From contig JAYRWN010000243.1 of the NCBI GenBank assembly GCA_041917975.1, forward strand, positions 1 through 15,832: DNA of 15,832 nt, in the 5' to 3' direction. Shown here piece by piece: positions 7,392 through 14,821 of this stretch; positions within the stretch are counted from its first letter, which is position 1; each line of letters starts with the position of its first letter. Position numbers and translations under genes: made by a program. The notes under the pieces were generated by a model. It saw only the letters and a list, made by a program, of their open reading frames with translations. It made no database searches and was not told the origin of the DNA. The DNA is from JAYRWN01 sp041917975 (GTDB lineage: Bacteria > Bacteroidota > Bacteroidia > Chitinophagales > Saprospiraceae).

Positions 7392-8149
7392 AATGGGAAG
7401 CATTAACCAGCAAAGAGTTAGGCCATCTTGACAGGAATATCCCGGTAGTTGTGCCAATTGCCGCTGTTGAACAGCACGGACCACATCTTCCGGTGGCCAC
7501 GGATAGTCTCATCGCTGATCACTTTATGGCAGAACTTAACTCAGCTTTAGCGGACCAGGTTCTGACGCTGCCCACCATACGCATTGCTTGTTCTGAACAC
7601 CATATGTTTTTTACCGGCACGCTTACCGCCACGCATGAAACCTTTTTAGCCTACCTTAGAGAAGTGATGGAGTCGGTGATTCATCATGGCTTCGAACGAA
7701 TCATTATTTTTAATTGTCACGGTGGTAATCTGGGTATTGGACAAGTCGCTCTGGAAAAACTGGGTTACCGCCATCCTAATGCACGCTTCACGCTGGTGAC
7801 CTGGTGGAGGTTGGTCGCAGCCCAATTAGCCGAAGTGCAGGACAGTGAAGCCGGTGGTGTGGGCCATGCCTGTGAGTTCGAGACCTCACTGCTTATGCAT
7901 TTTGCTCCTGACCAGGTAAGAACTGAGTTTATTCCTTCCACCATGACTAATCTGCCCACGTTTGCCTGGGCAGAAGGAGACATGCTCAAGGGCAGTGCGG
8001 CCAGTCTATACCGGCGTATGGATCAGATGACCCCCAATGGGGTCTATGGGGCACCTTTCATGGCTTCAGCGCTTAAAGGGCGCACCATCTCCCACTTGGT
8101 CACTACCGCGCTGAGCCATTTGGTCAAGGATATAAGAGCCATACGGTGA
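7388..8149 (+). CDS. Creatininase family protein (metal-dependent amidohydrolase)
   Basis: A 253-residue member of the creatininase family, usually Zn/Mn-dependent hydrolases of cyclic or linear amides. Besides creatinine amidohydrolase the family includes FAPy deformylase and MftE-type peptidases. The metal-binding signature is clear: VEQHGPHLPVATD supplies E28, H30 and D39, and FNCHGGN supplies H111. HACEFETSLL (E163, E165) is the conserved acidic segment. Length is normal. There is no signal peptide, so it acts in the cytoplasm. Its start overlaps the upstream stop (ATGA) and its TGA overlaps the downstream GTG start. Within the operon it may open a lactam, lactone or amide of the imported compound; creatinine itself is unlikely because no creatinase or sarcosine oxidase is nearby. 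Confidence 0.9.
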   Translation: MKWEALTSKELGHLDRNIPVVVPIAAVEQHGPHLPVATDSLIADHFMAELNSALADQVLTLPTIRIACSEHHMFFTGTLTATHETFLAYLREVMESVIHHGFERIIIFNCHGGNLGIGQVALEKLGYRHPNARFTLVTWWRLVAAQLAEVQDSEAGGVGHACEFETSLLMHFAPDQVRTEFIPSTMTNLPTFAWAEGDMLKGSAASLYRRMDQMTPNGVYGAPFMASALKGRTISHLVTTALSHLVKDIRAIR

Positions 8150-9612
8150 GGAACTTTGACTGGCTCCTGGATGGAACCATTATTGGATTTTACCTCGCCC
8201 TGGTGGTGGGAGTTGGATTATGGTTGCGTCGATTTGTACGTGGACTGGATGACTTTCTCCTCGCCGGGCGTCGCGTGGACATTTATTTAGGCATCGCCTC
8301 ACTGGCCGCTACGGAATTTGGCATCGCCACCTGTATGGCCAATGCTGAACTAGGCTACCGTTATGGCTTTGCCGGCATTACGCCGGGTATAGCCTTAGCG
8401 ACAGCCATGTTTATAGTGGGCATGACCGGGTTTTGTATCAACCGGCTACGCCAGCAGGAAGTAGTAACCTTACCCGAATTGTTTGAGCAAAAATTTGGGC
8501 CGCATGTGCGTTGGGCCGGCGCTCTGGTGATCGTCCTGGGTGGTCTGTTAAATATGGGGGTATTCTTGCGGCAAGCCGGCGAATTTTTATCCATTGTTCT
8601 CGGTCTGGACCTTCAATACCTGACCTGGACCCTGACCATCATCCTTATCCTGATTGTCTTATATACCGTAGTCGGAGGGATGCTTTCGGTCATTGTTACT
8701 GACTATATCCAGTTTATCTTTATGGGCTTGGGATTGGTGGCAACTGTAGTGTTGGTGGTAATGACTTTAGGGTGGGGAAAAATGACCGTAACCGTTCAGA
8801 ATGAACTTGGTCCCACTGGCATGAATCCTTTTGTGGGTAGCGGATATGGGTGGGACCGTATCGTATTTGATTTTCTGGTCTCCTTTGCTTCTGTGCTCAC
8901 CTGGCAAACCATGTTATCCAGGGTTCTTTCCGCTAAGGATAGTGTTACAGGGCAAAAAATTTATACCCGTACAGCACCATTTTTTATTGTCCGCTTTTTA
9001 TTACCGGCAGTCCTCGGTATCGGAGCTCTACACTATTTTACTGGACTATCCGGTGTGTCTGTAACTCCCACTACTGCTATGCCTCAAATGTTATCAGCCT
9101 TAGTTCCGGTAGGGCTAATTGGGTTATTGATTGCGGCCATGTTGGCTGCGGACATGTCCACCAACTCCTCCTACATGCTTGCCTGGAGTTCGGTGATATT
9201 TAACGATTTAATGCGACCCATCCACCGTGGGCAATGGACCAGTCGGCGTAGCATCAGCATGAACCGCATCCTGGTGATGTTCGTTGGTTTATTTTTACTC
9301 ATCTATGGACTTTGGTATCCTGTTCGTGGTGATTTGTGGACCTATATGCAGGTCACCGGCACGGTCTATCTGGCCAGTATGAGCGTATTATTGATCGCGG
9401 TTTGTTATTGGAAAAACGCTAATGACTGGGGAGCTATCGCAGCAATTATTACCGGTGCTGCGCTGCCGATTGCCTTCCTGATCATGCAACAGTTTCCTTC
9501 AGGCCAGGCTTTAGTGTCTTCCATCGGTACTTATAAAATTGGCATTATGACCTACCTGATGACCGGGGTGGCGATGATCTCCGGCTCCTGGATAAAAAAT
9601 AAATGGCGATAG
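8146..9612 (+). CDS. Sodium:solute symporter family (SSF) transporter
   Basis: A 488-residue polytopic inner-membrane protein, about 13 transmembrane helices, of the solute:sodium symporter family, which imports sugars, carboxylates, amino acids or vitamins with Na+. The N-terminus has the usual first helix (IIGFYLALVVGVGLW) followed by DDFLLAGRRVDIYLG. The family signature lies at LLIAAMLAADMSTNSSYMLAWSS (about 327-347), with S338/T339 and S341/S342 around the expected Na2 site. Translation starts with GTG at 8146 overlapping the upstream TGA (GTGA), so it is probably translationally coupled to the hydrolase gene. A 37-residue membrane microprotein follows after 3 nt. The transporter presumably imports the substrate of this operon; its identity is not deducible. 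Confidence 0.92.
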   Translation: MRNFDWLLDGTIIGFYLALVVGVGLWLRRFVRGLDDFLLAGRRVDIYLGIASLAATEFGIATCMANAELGYRYGFAGITPGIALATAMFIVGMTGFCINRLRQQEVVTLPELFEQKFGPHVRWAGALVIVLGGLLNMGVFLRQAGEFLSIVLGLDLQYLTWTLTIILILIVLYTVVGGMLSVIVTDYIQFIFMGLGLVATVVLVVMTLGWGKMTVTVQNELGPTGMNPFVGSGYGWDRIVFDFLVSFASVLTWQTMLSRVLSAKDSVTGQKIYTRTAPFFIVRFLLPAVLGIGALHYFTGLSGVSVTPTTAMPQMLSALVPVGLIGLLIAAMLAADMSTNSSYMLAWSSVIFNDLMRPIHRGQWTSRRSISMNRILVMFVGLFLLIYGLWYPVRGDLWTYMQVTGTVYLASMSVLLIAVCYWKNANDWGAIAAIITGAALPIAFLIMQQFPSGQALVSSIGTYKIGIMTYLMTGVAMISGSWIKNKWR

Positions 9613-9615
9613 ATT

Positions 9616-9729
9616 ATGTTTTGGTTCATACTTTTCATCATAGTGATTACCTGGTATGTTTGTATCACCTTCATCGTGGCGTGGAGGGGATTTCAAAACA
9701 TCCGAACTATGCTTAAAATCAAAAAATAA
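9616..9729 (+). CDS. 37-residue single-pass membrane microprotein coupled to the SSF symporter
   Basis: A small open frame starts 3 nt after the symporter stop and ends at 9729. The product begins MFWFILFIIVITWYVCITFI and continues VAWRGFQNIRTMLKIKK. Residues about 2-22 form one strongly hydrophobic helix; the rest is a short basic, amphipathic cytoplasmic tail (W, R, K rich), giving a likely N-out orientation by the positive-inside rule. The position, codon pattern and clear membrane topology argue for a real gene. Small accessory proteins encoded next to SSF transporters are known in other bacteria, and the analogy suggests a stabilising or regulatory subunit. I do not recognise the exact family, and function is inferred from position only. 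Confidence 0.6.
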   Translation: MFWFILFIIVITWYVCITFIVAWRGFQNIRTMLKIKK

Positions 9730-9777
9730 GTACAGGTTTATTTGCTTTTGAGCTCAGATAAAATTTTCTTGGCACAA

Positions 9778-9840
9778 AGGACCCGACCCCACCTAACAAC
9801 TAAAGATGGGCAGATCAGCGGTTAGTTTATTCGGTGTCCT
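9778..9840 (+). other. Nested inverted repeats after the catabolic operon (structured RNA candidate)
   Basis: AGGAC+CCGA (9778-9786) can pair with TCGG-T-GTCCT (9831-9840), leaving one bulged T. Inside, AACTAA (9798-9803) pairs with TTAGTT (9822-9827). There is no T run behind it, so it is not a standard intrinsic terminator. It could be a 3'-end stabilising structure, an attenuator for the next gene, or chance. Confidence 0.3.
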
Positions 9841-9875
9841 GTAGATTTTAGGCATGCACAAACTTTATAAAATAC

Positions 9876-9883
9876 TATTTTTG
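9876..9883 (+). promoter_or_regulatory. -7-like promoter element upstream of the HEAT/cyclophilin lipoprotein gene
   Basis: TATTTTTG matches the Bacteroidota -7 pattern TAnnTTTG exactly. No good -33 element lies at the right distance; TTTTA at 9846-9850 is the nearest. A transcript starting near 9890 would give a leader of about 45 nt to the preferred ATG at 9934. Confidence 0.35.
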
Positions 9884-9933
9884 CCCTGCCAATGTTATTA
9901 TTCCACATAAACCAGCCACCGAGCAATAGTTCA

Positions 9934-11928
9934 ATGTCGCATCATTTCATCTTTGCACTGATCATCTTTGGAATTTTGCAGATACAAAGTTGTATCCCGG
10001 TCAGCAATGAACCCTCATCTGCCAACCCTGAATTTTCGTATTCTATGCAGGATAGCCTCGTTCAGCATATTCGTTCCGAAAGCGAACAAGGTCATCTCAA
10101 TGCAATAGTCCCCTATTTGAGGCATGAGAAACCGGCTTACCGCTACACTGCTGCCTTAGGTTTAGCATCCTTTGCTGAACAAACTGCCCTGGATTCTTTA
10201 ATGCCATTGTTAGCGGATCCTTCCCTCGAGGTTGCCACGATGGCCGCGTTTGCCTTAGGACAAAGCAAAGATAAAAACCGGGAAACGGCACTAATCAATG
10301 CATTTCGGCAACCGGATAGTGTGGTCAACGTATACGGTTTGAACATGCGCATCATGGAAGCTGCCGGTAAGGTGGGCAGTACGGCTACTTTAAAAAATCT
10401 GGCCACGATCAGTACTTACCGTCCTGAAGACACCTTGTTACTTGAAGGCCAAACCCGGGGTATTTATCAGTTTATGTTACGTGGGGAGACCTTGCCCGAA
10501 GGCACTGCTAAGATGGTGGCTCTAGCCACGGACCCTTCAATACCCAATTCTGCACGCCTTCTGGCTGCCAGTTACCTGGCTAGAATAAAAGAAGCAGACC
10601 TATCCTTGAATGCTGACGTGTTGCTCACCACCTATCAAAATGAAACGCACTTTCCCATCAAACTGGCCTTAGCCATCGCCGCTGGTAAAAGTAAAAATGA
10701 TGCCGTGCGTGAGGCTCTAATGCAGGATTTCACCACGGTCACTGATCACCGGTTGCGTTGCAATATCTTGCGCGGTTTGTCTTTTTATCCTTACACGGCG
10801 ATTAAAGACCATTTGGTAGCGGCACTAAAAGATGAACATCCACAGGTCGTGGAAGTTGCTACTACCCTCATTGGCGAAAAAGTAGAAGACGCTGACCTAA
10901 ACAATCTGGCCCAACTGGCTAAGATTAATTTTAGCCCACTGGTGCGAGCTAACCTGATCGGCGCTTATCTTAAATCGGCAGGTTATTCTTATGCCATCGG
11001 ACGCAATGCCCGCAGTGGCGACCTGAGAAACCTCTATTTACAACAAACTGACCCCGTTATCAAAGCACAAATGGCGAAGAATTTCGCCTTTGACGATGGA
11101 CAGGCGGCCTTTTTAGCCGCTGAGGCCCAAAAAGCCACCGAACCCATCCTGCGCACCGCCTTATATTCGACCCTGATCCAATCTTTACAAGATAAAAAAG
11201 TACGGCAACCGGCTACCCTGGCCAAAGCCATGCTTCCTCAGTTAATTTTAGGATTACAACTGGTGGATCCATCCATCATGGAATTAGTTTGTGATGCGCT
11301 CCTGACAGAGGGTCACCCTCTTTTTGCTTCATGGGAAAACAAAACAATTTTTCAAGATCTTCTAAATAACACCTCCGCTGAAACCAATCCTGATCTTTAT
11401 GATAAATTGGGTGCGGTGATGGCCAAATTAAATGGTCAACCCAAGCCAACGCCCAGCCCTAAACAATATGCCCAGATTGATTGGTCCAAAGTGCTCGGCA
11501 GTGATCAAAAAACGGTGGTCATGACCACGAACAAAGGCCCAGTGGAAATACAACTCTGGCCTCATCTGGCTCCCGCCACCATAAGCCGGTTTATTACCCT
11601 CATTGAACAAAAATTTTATGATGGCCGCATTTTCCATCGCGTTGTACCTAATTTTGTGAGTCAGACGGGTTGCCCTCGCGGCGATGGTTATGGCAGCGCT
11701 CCTGGTTATATTCGTTCCGAACTAACACCGGCCAGCTACGATCAGGAAGGACTGGTAGGCATGGCTTCCTCAGGACGGCATACCGAAAGCTCACAATTTT
11801 TTATTACCCATAGTCCGGCACTGCATTTGGACGGCAATTATACTATCTTTGGACGGGTAACCAAGGGCTTGGAAAATGTTTTAGCCATCCAGGTGGGTGA
11901 CCGCATCGAATCCATCACCATCAGGTAA
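9934..11928 (+). CDS. HEAT-repeat lipoprotein with C-terminal cyclophilin-type peptidyl-prolyl isomerase domain
   Basis: A 664-residue envelope lipoprotein. I chose the ATG at 9934 rather than the in-frame ATG at 9892 because it gives a compact lipoprotein signal, MSHHFIFALIIFGILQIQSC, with the acylated Cys at position 20. Residues about 40-500 are alpha-helical HEAT-like repeats (for example PAYRYTAALGLASF, then LEVATMAAFALGQ). Residues about 527-664 are a cyclophilin domain: FHRVVPNFVSQ (F567, R569, Q577), GMASSG (M610) and SSQFFIT (Q621, F623) match the active-site positions. The usual Trp is Leu and the usual His is Tyr in LHLDGNYTIFGRV, as in many bacterial cyclophilins. It should assist protein folding in the periplasm, with the repeats as a client- or partner-binding scaffold; that role for the repeats is inference. 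It stands alone between the operon and gcvT. Confidence 0.88.
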   Translation: MSHHFIFALIIFGILQIQSCIPVSNEPSSANPEFSYSMQDSLVQHIRSESEQGHLNAIVPYLRHEKPAYRYTAALGLASFAEQTALDSLMPLLADPSLEVATMAAFALGQSKDKNRETALINAFRQPDSVVNVYGLNMRIMEAAGKVGSTATLKNLATISTYRPEDTLLLEGQTRGIYQFMLRGETLPEGTAKMVALATDPSIPNSARLLAASYLARIKEADLSLNADVLLTTYQNETHFPIKLALAIAAGKSKNDAVREALMQDFTTVTDHRLRCNILRGLSFYPYTAIKDHLVAALKDEHPQVVEVATTLIGEKVEDADLNNLAQLAKINFSPLVRANLIGAYLKSAGYSYAIGRNARSGDLRNLYLQQTDPVIKAQMAKNFAFDDGQAAFLAAEAQKATEPILRTALYSTLIQSLQDKKVRQPATLAKAMLPQLILGLQLVDPSIMELVCDALLTEGHPLFASWENKTIFQDLLNNTSAETNPDLYDKLGAVMAKLNGQPKPTPSPKQYAQIDWSKVLGSDQKTVVMTTNKGPVEIQLWPHLAPATISRFITLIEQKFYDGRIFHRVVPNFVSQTGCPRGDGYGSAPGYIRSELTPASYDQEGLVGMASSGRHTESSQFFITHSPALHLDGNYTIFGRVTKGLENVLAIQVGDRIESITIR

Positions 11929-11932
11929 CCTA

Positions 11933-11954
11933 AAGGCTTTAGCCTTCTTACTTT
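11933..11954 (+). terminator. Weak terminator-like hairpin between the lipoprotein gene and gcvT
   Basis: AAGGC (11933-11937) pairs with GCCTT (11942-11946) around a TTTA loop, followed by a broken T-rich stretch (CTTACTTT). It is short and may not stop transcription fully. Confidence 0.3.
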
Positions 11955-11973
11955 AAATATAAATCAATCCAAG

Positions 11974-13083
11974 ATGAAATCTACACCGTTGACCGAGAAG
12001 CACATTGCCCTGGGTGCTAAAATGGCGGAATTTGCTGGTTATAACATGCCGATTAGTTACACCTCCATTAAAGAAGAACATTTCGCAATCCGCCAAGGGG
12101 TGGGTGTATTTGATGTCTCGCATATGGGTGAGTTTATCGTGAAAGGACGTGACGCTCTTGCTCTCCTGCAATACGTTACCTCTAACGACGTCAGCAAATT
12201 AGTCGTCGGGCAGGCCCAATATTCCTGCTTGCCTAATCACGTGGGTGGCATCGTCGATGACCTCCTGGTGTACCGTTTGACGGAAGACCAATGTGCCGAG
12301 GGAGAAAATGCCTATATGTTGGTGGTAAATGCGGCTAATATTGAAAAAGATTGGAACTGGATCTTAAAACACCAGGAAGGAAAATTCGATACGCGGCTCA
12401 TCAACATTTCCGATGAATCCGCCTTATTAGCTATTCAGGGTCCCAAAGCCCTGGAAGTCATTCAAAAATTAACGGCCAGCGACTTATCTCAACTCGCTTA
12501 CTACCATTTTACCAAAGGTACCGTCGCCGGAATAGACAATGTATTGATCTCAGCCACCGGGTATACCGGCGCCGGAGGGTTCGAATTATATGTTCATAAT
12601 TCTCACGCTGCAGAACTCTGGGACGCTGTATTTCAGGCCGGAAAACCCCTGGGTATCGTACCGGTAGGCCTGGGCGCGCGGGATACATTGCGCCTGGAAA
12701 TGGGCTTCTGCCTCTATGGTAATGACATCACCGATAACACCTCCCCACTGGAAGCAGGCCTGGGTTGGATCACCAAACTAAATAAAGGGCCGTTTAACAG
12801 TTCAGAAATATTCAAAAATCAGAAAGGACAAGGGGTGGCCCGAAAGTTAGTAGGCTTTGTAGTCCATGACCGTCGTGTGCCCCGGCATGATTACCCCATC
12901 CTGAATATGCAAGGGAAACAAATAGGTCTGGTGACAAGTGGTACCTCCTCGCCTACCCTTGAGATCCCCATCGGTATGGGTTATGTGGAAACAGTCGAAG
13001 CCACCATAGGTAATAAACTCGGCATTGATGTGGGTTCTAAAATTGTCGAAGCCGAAGTGGTTAAACTGCCTTTCATCAGCTAA
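11974..13083 (+). CDS. gcvT: Aminomethyltransferase, T protein of the glycine cleavage system
   Basis: A 369-residue cytoplasmic enzyme that transfers the aminomethyl carbon from the lipoylated H protein to tetrahydrofolate, giving 5,10-methylene-THF and ammonia. The family landmarks are all present: the N-terminal EFAGYNMPISY and GVGVFDVSHMGEF, GGIVDDLLVYR with D95/D96 (the catalytic Asp region), VNAANIEKDW, GYTGAGGFELYV, LGARDTLRLEMGFCLYGND, and the C-terminal barrel with VTSGTSSPTLEIPIGMGYV. The length is typical (about 360-370). The other glycine cleavage genes are not in this window, so the gene stands apart from gcvH and gcvP, a common arrangement in this phylum. A terminator-like hairpin follows the stop codon. 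Confidence 0.96.
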   Translation: MKSTPLTEKHIALGAKMAEFAGYNMPISYTSIKEEHFAIRQGVGVFDVSHMGEFIVKGRDALALLQYVTSNDVSKLVVGQAQYSCLPNHVGGIVDDLLVYRLTEDQCAEGENAYMLVVNAANIEKDWNWILKHQEGKFDTRLINISDESALLAIQGPKALEVIQKLTASDLSQLAYYHFTKGTVAGIDNVLISATGYTGAGGFELYVHNSHAAELWDAVFQAGKPLGIVPVGLGARDTLRLEMGFCLYGNDITDNTSPLEAGLGWITKLNKGPFNSSEIFKNQKGQGVARKLVGFVVHDRRVPRHDYPILNMQGKQIGLVTSGTSSPTLEIPIGMGYVETVEATIGNKLGIDVGSKIVEAEVVKLPFIS

Positions 13084-13099
13084 TCACCATCGACTATGC

Positions 13100-13146
13100 G
13101 CGTTAAGGAAAAGGATAAGGAGATTAACGCATTGAGGCTTTTTTTT
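13100..13146 (+). terminator. Intrinsic terminator candidate after gcvT
   Basis: GCGTTAA (13100-13106) pairs with TTAACGC (13124-13130) around a 17-nt purine-rich loop. A run of eight T follows at 13139-13146. The T run begins 8 nt after the stem, which makes it less than ideal, but the position just after gcvT fits. Confidence 0.5.
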
Positions 13147-13189
13147 GCTCACAACCTTCAGGTGTAACTGCCTATTTCTTAGGAAATTG

Positions 13190-13216
13190 TCTTATTTGGA
13201 ATTAGTATGAATAAGA
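13190..13216. promoter_or_regulatory. Inverted repeat upstream of the GbsR-type regulator gene (operator candidate)
   Basis: TCTTATT (13190-13196) and AATAAGA (13210-13216) form a perfect 7-bp inverted repeat with a 13-nt spacer, 62 bp before the regulator start. The AT-rich dyad and its position are what one would expect of a binding site for an autoregulating MarR-like dimer. No binding evidence exists; this is inference. Confidence 0.35.
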
Positions 13217-13278
13217 TTTAACAGGCCAAAAAAAACAACACTCTTCAAACCTTTAAGGCTTCGTCATGGTTTTACAGC

Positions 13279-13779
13279 ATGCAATACCAGGAAGGAAAAG
13301 CCAAATTTATCGATACCTGGGGTGATCTGGGTACACGCTGGGGAGTAAGTCGTACTATGGCTCAAGTACATGCGGTATTGTTATTATCTCCGAGCCCGCT
13401 GTGTGCTGAAGACATTATGGTCGAGTTAGCTATCTCCCGCGGTAATGTCAGTATGAGCCTGAATATGTTACAGGAATGGGATATCATCTCTAAACTAGCG
13501 GTGCCTGGCGACCGGCGGGAATTTTATTTGGCGGAGAAAGACATGTGGAAAGTGCTGAAGCGGATTATCCAGCATCGCAAGCAAAAAGAACTTGACCCGA
13601 TGTTACAGGCTCTTGATGAAGTCAGTGCTGTTGAAGGCCTATGCGAAAACAGCCGCGAATTCTGTAAGATGGTCAAAGAAATCAAACATTTTTCCCAGAA
13701 GGCTGAAGTGGTCCTGGATAAATTTGTCCGCGTTGACGACCATTGGCTGGCCAACGGATTTATGAAAATGATCCGTTAA
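13279..13779 (+). CDS. GbsR/MarR family transcriptional regulator
   Basis: A 166-residue DNA-binding protein of the GbsR branch of the MarR superfamily. The N-terminus KFIDTWGDLGTRWGVSRTMAQVHAVLLLSP followed by LCAEDIMVELAISRGNVSMSLNMLQEW is the characteristic helix-turn-helix region, and ISKLAVPGDRREFYLAEKDMW is the wing (residues about 30-95). The C-terminal half (about 95-166) is helical and probably serves dimerisation. GbsR proteins control osmoprotectant (glycine betaine/choline) genes in Bacillus, but many Bacteroidota members have unknown targets. The ATG at 13279 gives the family's normal N-terminus; the ATG at 13266 is out of frame. No obvious target gene is adjacent other than gcvT upstream and the DUF2911 gene downstream. 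The inverted repeat at 13190-13216 may be its own operator. Confidence 0.88.
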   Translation: MQYQEGKAKFIDTWGDLGTRWGVSRTMAQVHAVLLLSPSPLCAEDIMVELAISRGNVSMSLNMLQEWDIISKLAVPGDRREFYLAEKDMWKVLKRIIQHRKQKELDPMLQALDEVSAVEGLCENSREFCKMVKEIKHFSQKAEVVLDKFVRVDDHWLANGFMKMIR

Positions 13780-13813
13780 TTGGTTCTTTTTTCATAAATT
13801 TTTATTAAACCTG

Positions 13814-13837
13814 CCGAAGCACCACCTTTCGGTTTTT
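13814..13837 (+). terminator. Terminator candidate of the GbsR gene, overlapping the next promoter
   Basis: CCGAA (13814-13818) pairs with TTCGG (13828-13832) around a 9-nt loop and is directly followed by five T (13833-13837). The same T run plus G forms the -33-like element of the downstream promoter. Confidence 0.4.
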
Positions 13838-13864
13838 GAAACATCATTTCATCTTTTATCTTCG
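13833..13864 (+). promoter_or_regulatory. Bacteroidota-type promoter candidate for the DUF2911 gene
   Basis: TTTTTG (13833-13838), an 18-nt spacer and TATCTTCG (13857-13864), one mismatch from TAnnTTTG. The ATG at 13905 lies 40 nt downstream, giving a leader of about 33 nt. Confidence 0.45.
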
Positions 13865-13904
13865 TGTCCTTTATTAATTAACCTAAAATAAATCTCCTTT
13901 GATC

Positions 13905-14783
13905 ATGAGTAGATCTTACTTTTCTACCACCCTGTTTTTGCTGTGTTCCTGGTGCGGGTTTTTAGCCCAAGCCCAGGTCACGTTACCTCAAGCCAGCACT
14001 AAGGCTGCCGTGTCCGCAACCATTGGCGTGACTGAAATTTCCATCAAATATACCTCGCCGGCTGTACGTGGCCGTAACCTATGGGGCGAACTGGTGCCTT
14101 ATGATAAGGTCTGGCGTGCCGGTGCCAATGAAGCAACCTTGGTTTCATTTTCCACAGAAGTGAATGTGGAAGGCATTAAATTACCTGCCGGCACATATGC
14201 TTTTTTCCTTACCCCAAGCACCGCCGGAAACTGGAAAGTGCATTTTAACTCCGATACACAACTATGGGGAGAATATGGCTACGATCCAGCTAAAGATGTC
14301 ATCACCGTTGAAGTAGCTCCTAAACCCTCCAACATCGTAGAAGAAAGACTGACCTACTCCATTAAAGAAACTAAGGAAGACCAGGGTTATATCATGCTGG
14401 CCTGGGAAAAACAACGTATCATCATTCGTTTTGCGGTTAATACCCATAAAATAGCACTAGCCAACATCGACCAGGCCTTGGCTAACGGCAAAGCTGAAGA
14501 AAAATGGTCCGTATTAGCCGAAAGCGCCGAATACTTGTTAAAGAAAAATGAAAACCTGGAGCAAGCGCTGTCTTGGGCTCAGGAATCCACTACCTTAAAG
14601 TCAGAATCCTGGAACTTCTACATCCTGGCTCAAATCCAAGCTAAAATGAACAAATTTGCTGACGCAGCCATGAGTGCTCAAAAAGCCATTGACGCCGGTG
14701 AAAAAAATGCCCAGGATGGGTACTACCAGTTTTACAAATCTACCATCGCCAAAATGCGTGATGACTGGAAAAGTAAAGGGTAA
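13905..14783 (+). CDS. Exported DUF2911 domain protein with a C-terminal TPR-like region
   Basis: A 292-residue secreted or periplasmic protein of unknown function. The ATG at 13905 gives a clean signal peptide, MSRSYFSTTLFLLCSWCGFL followed by AQAQ, with cleavage likely after AQA; an in-frame TTG at 13899 is less likely. Residues about 25-165 are the DUF2911 domain, recognised by VTEISIKYTSPAVRGRNLWG, LVPYDKVWRAGANEAT, LPAGTYAFFLTP and WGEYGYDPAKDVITVEV. Residues about 185-290 are helical with TPR-like pattern (YILAQIQAKMNKFADAAMSA, then QKAIDAGEKNA). DUF2911 proteins are common in Bacteroidota, often with such C-terminal repeats; no biochemical role is established to my knowledge. It is a single-gene unit with its own promoter candidate and a strong terminator. 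Confidence 0.88.
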   Translation: MSRSYFSTTLFLLCSWCGFLAQAQVTLPQASTKAAVSATIGVTEISIKYTSPAVRGRNLWGELVPYDKVWRAGANEATLVSFSTEVNVEGIKLPAGTYAFFLTPSTAGNWKVHFNSDTQLWGEYGYDPAKDVITVEVAPKPSNIVEERLTYSIKETKEDQGYIMLAWEKQRIIIRFAVNTHKIALANIDQALANGKAEEKWSVLAESAEYLLKKNENLEQALSWAQESTTLKSESWNFYILAQIQAKMNKFADAAMSAQKAIDAGEKNAQDGYYQFYKSTIAKMRDDWKSKG

Positions 14784-14821
14784 TTCTTCCCGTTCTATCC
14801 ATAAAATTATAACCTAATCAC

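Noticed and set aside
7388..8149. Reading the creatininase-family gene as creatinine catabolism
   Set aside because: No creatinase, sarcosine oxidase or other creatine-pathway gene is nearby, and the neighbours fit carboxylate or sugar-acid chemistry; only the family name is justified.
9892..9933. Upstream in-frame ATG of the HEAT/cyclophilin lipoprotein
   Set aside because: The 14 additional residues would put a polar stretch before the lipoprotein signal; the second ATG gives a standard signal with Cys at position 20.
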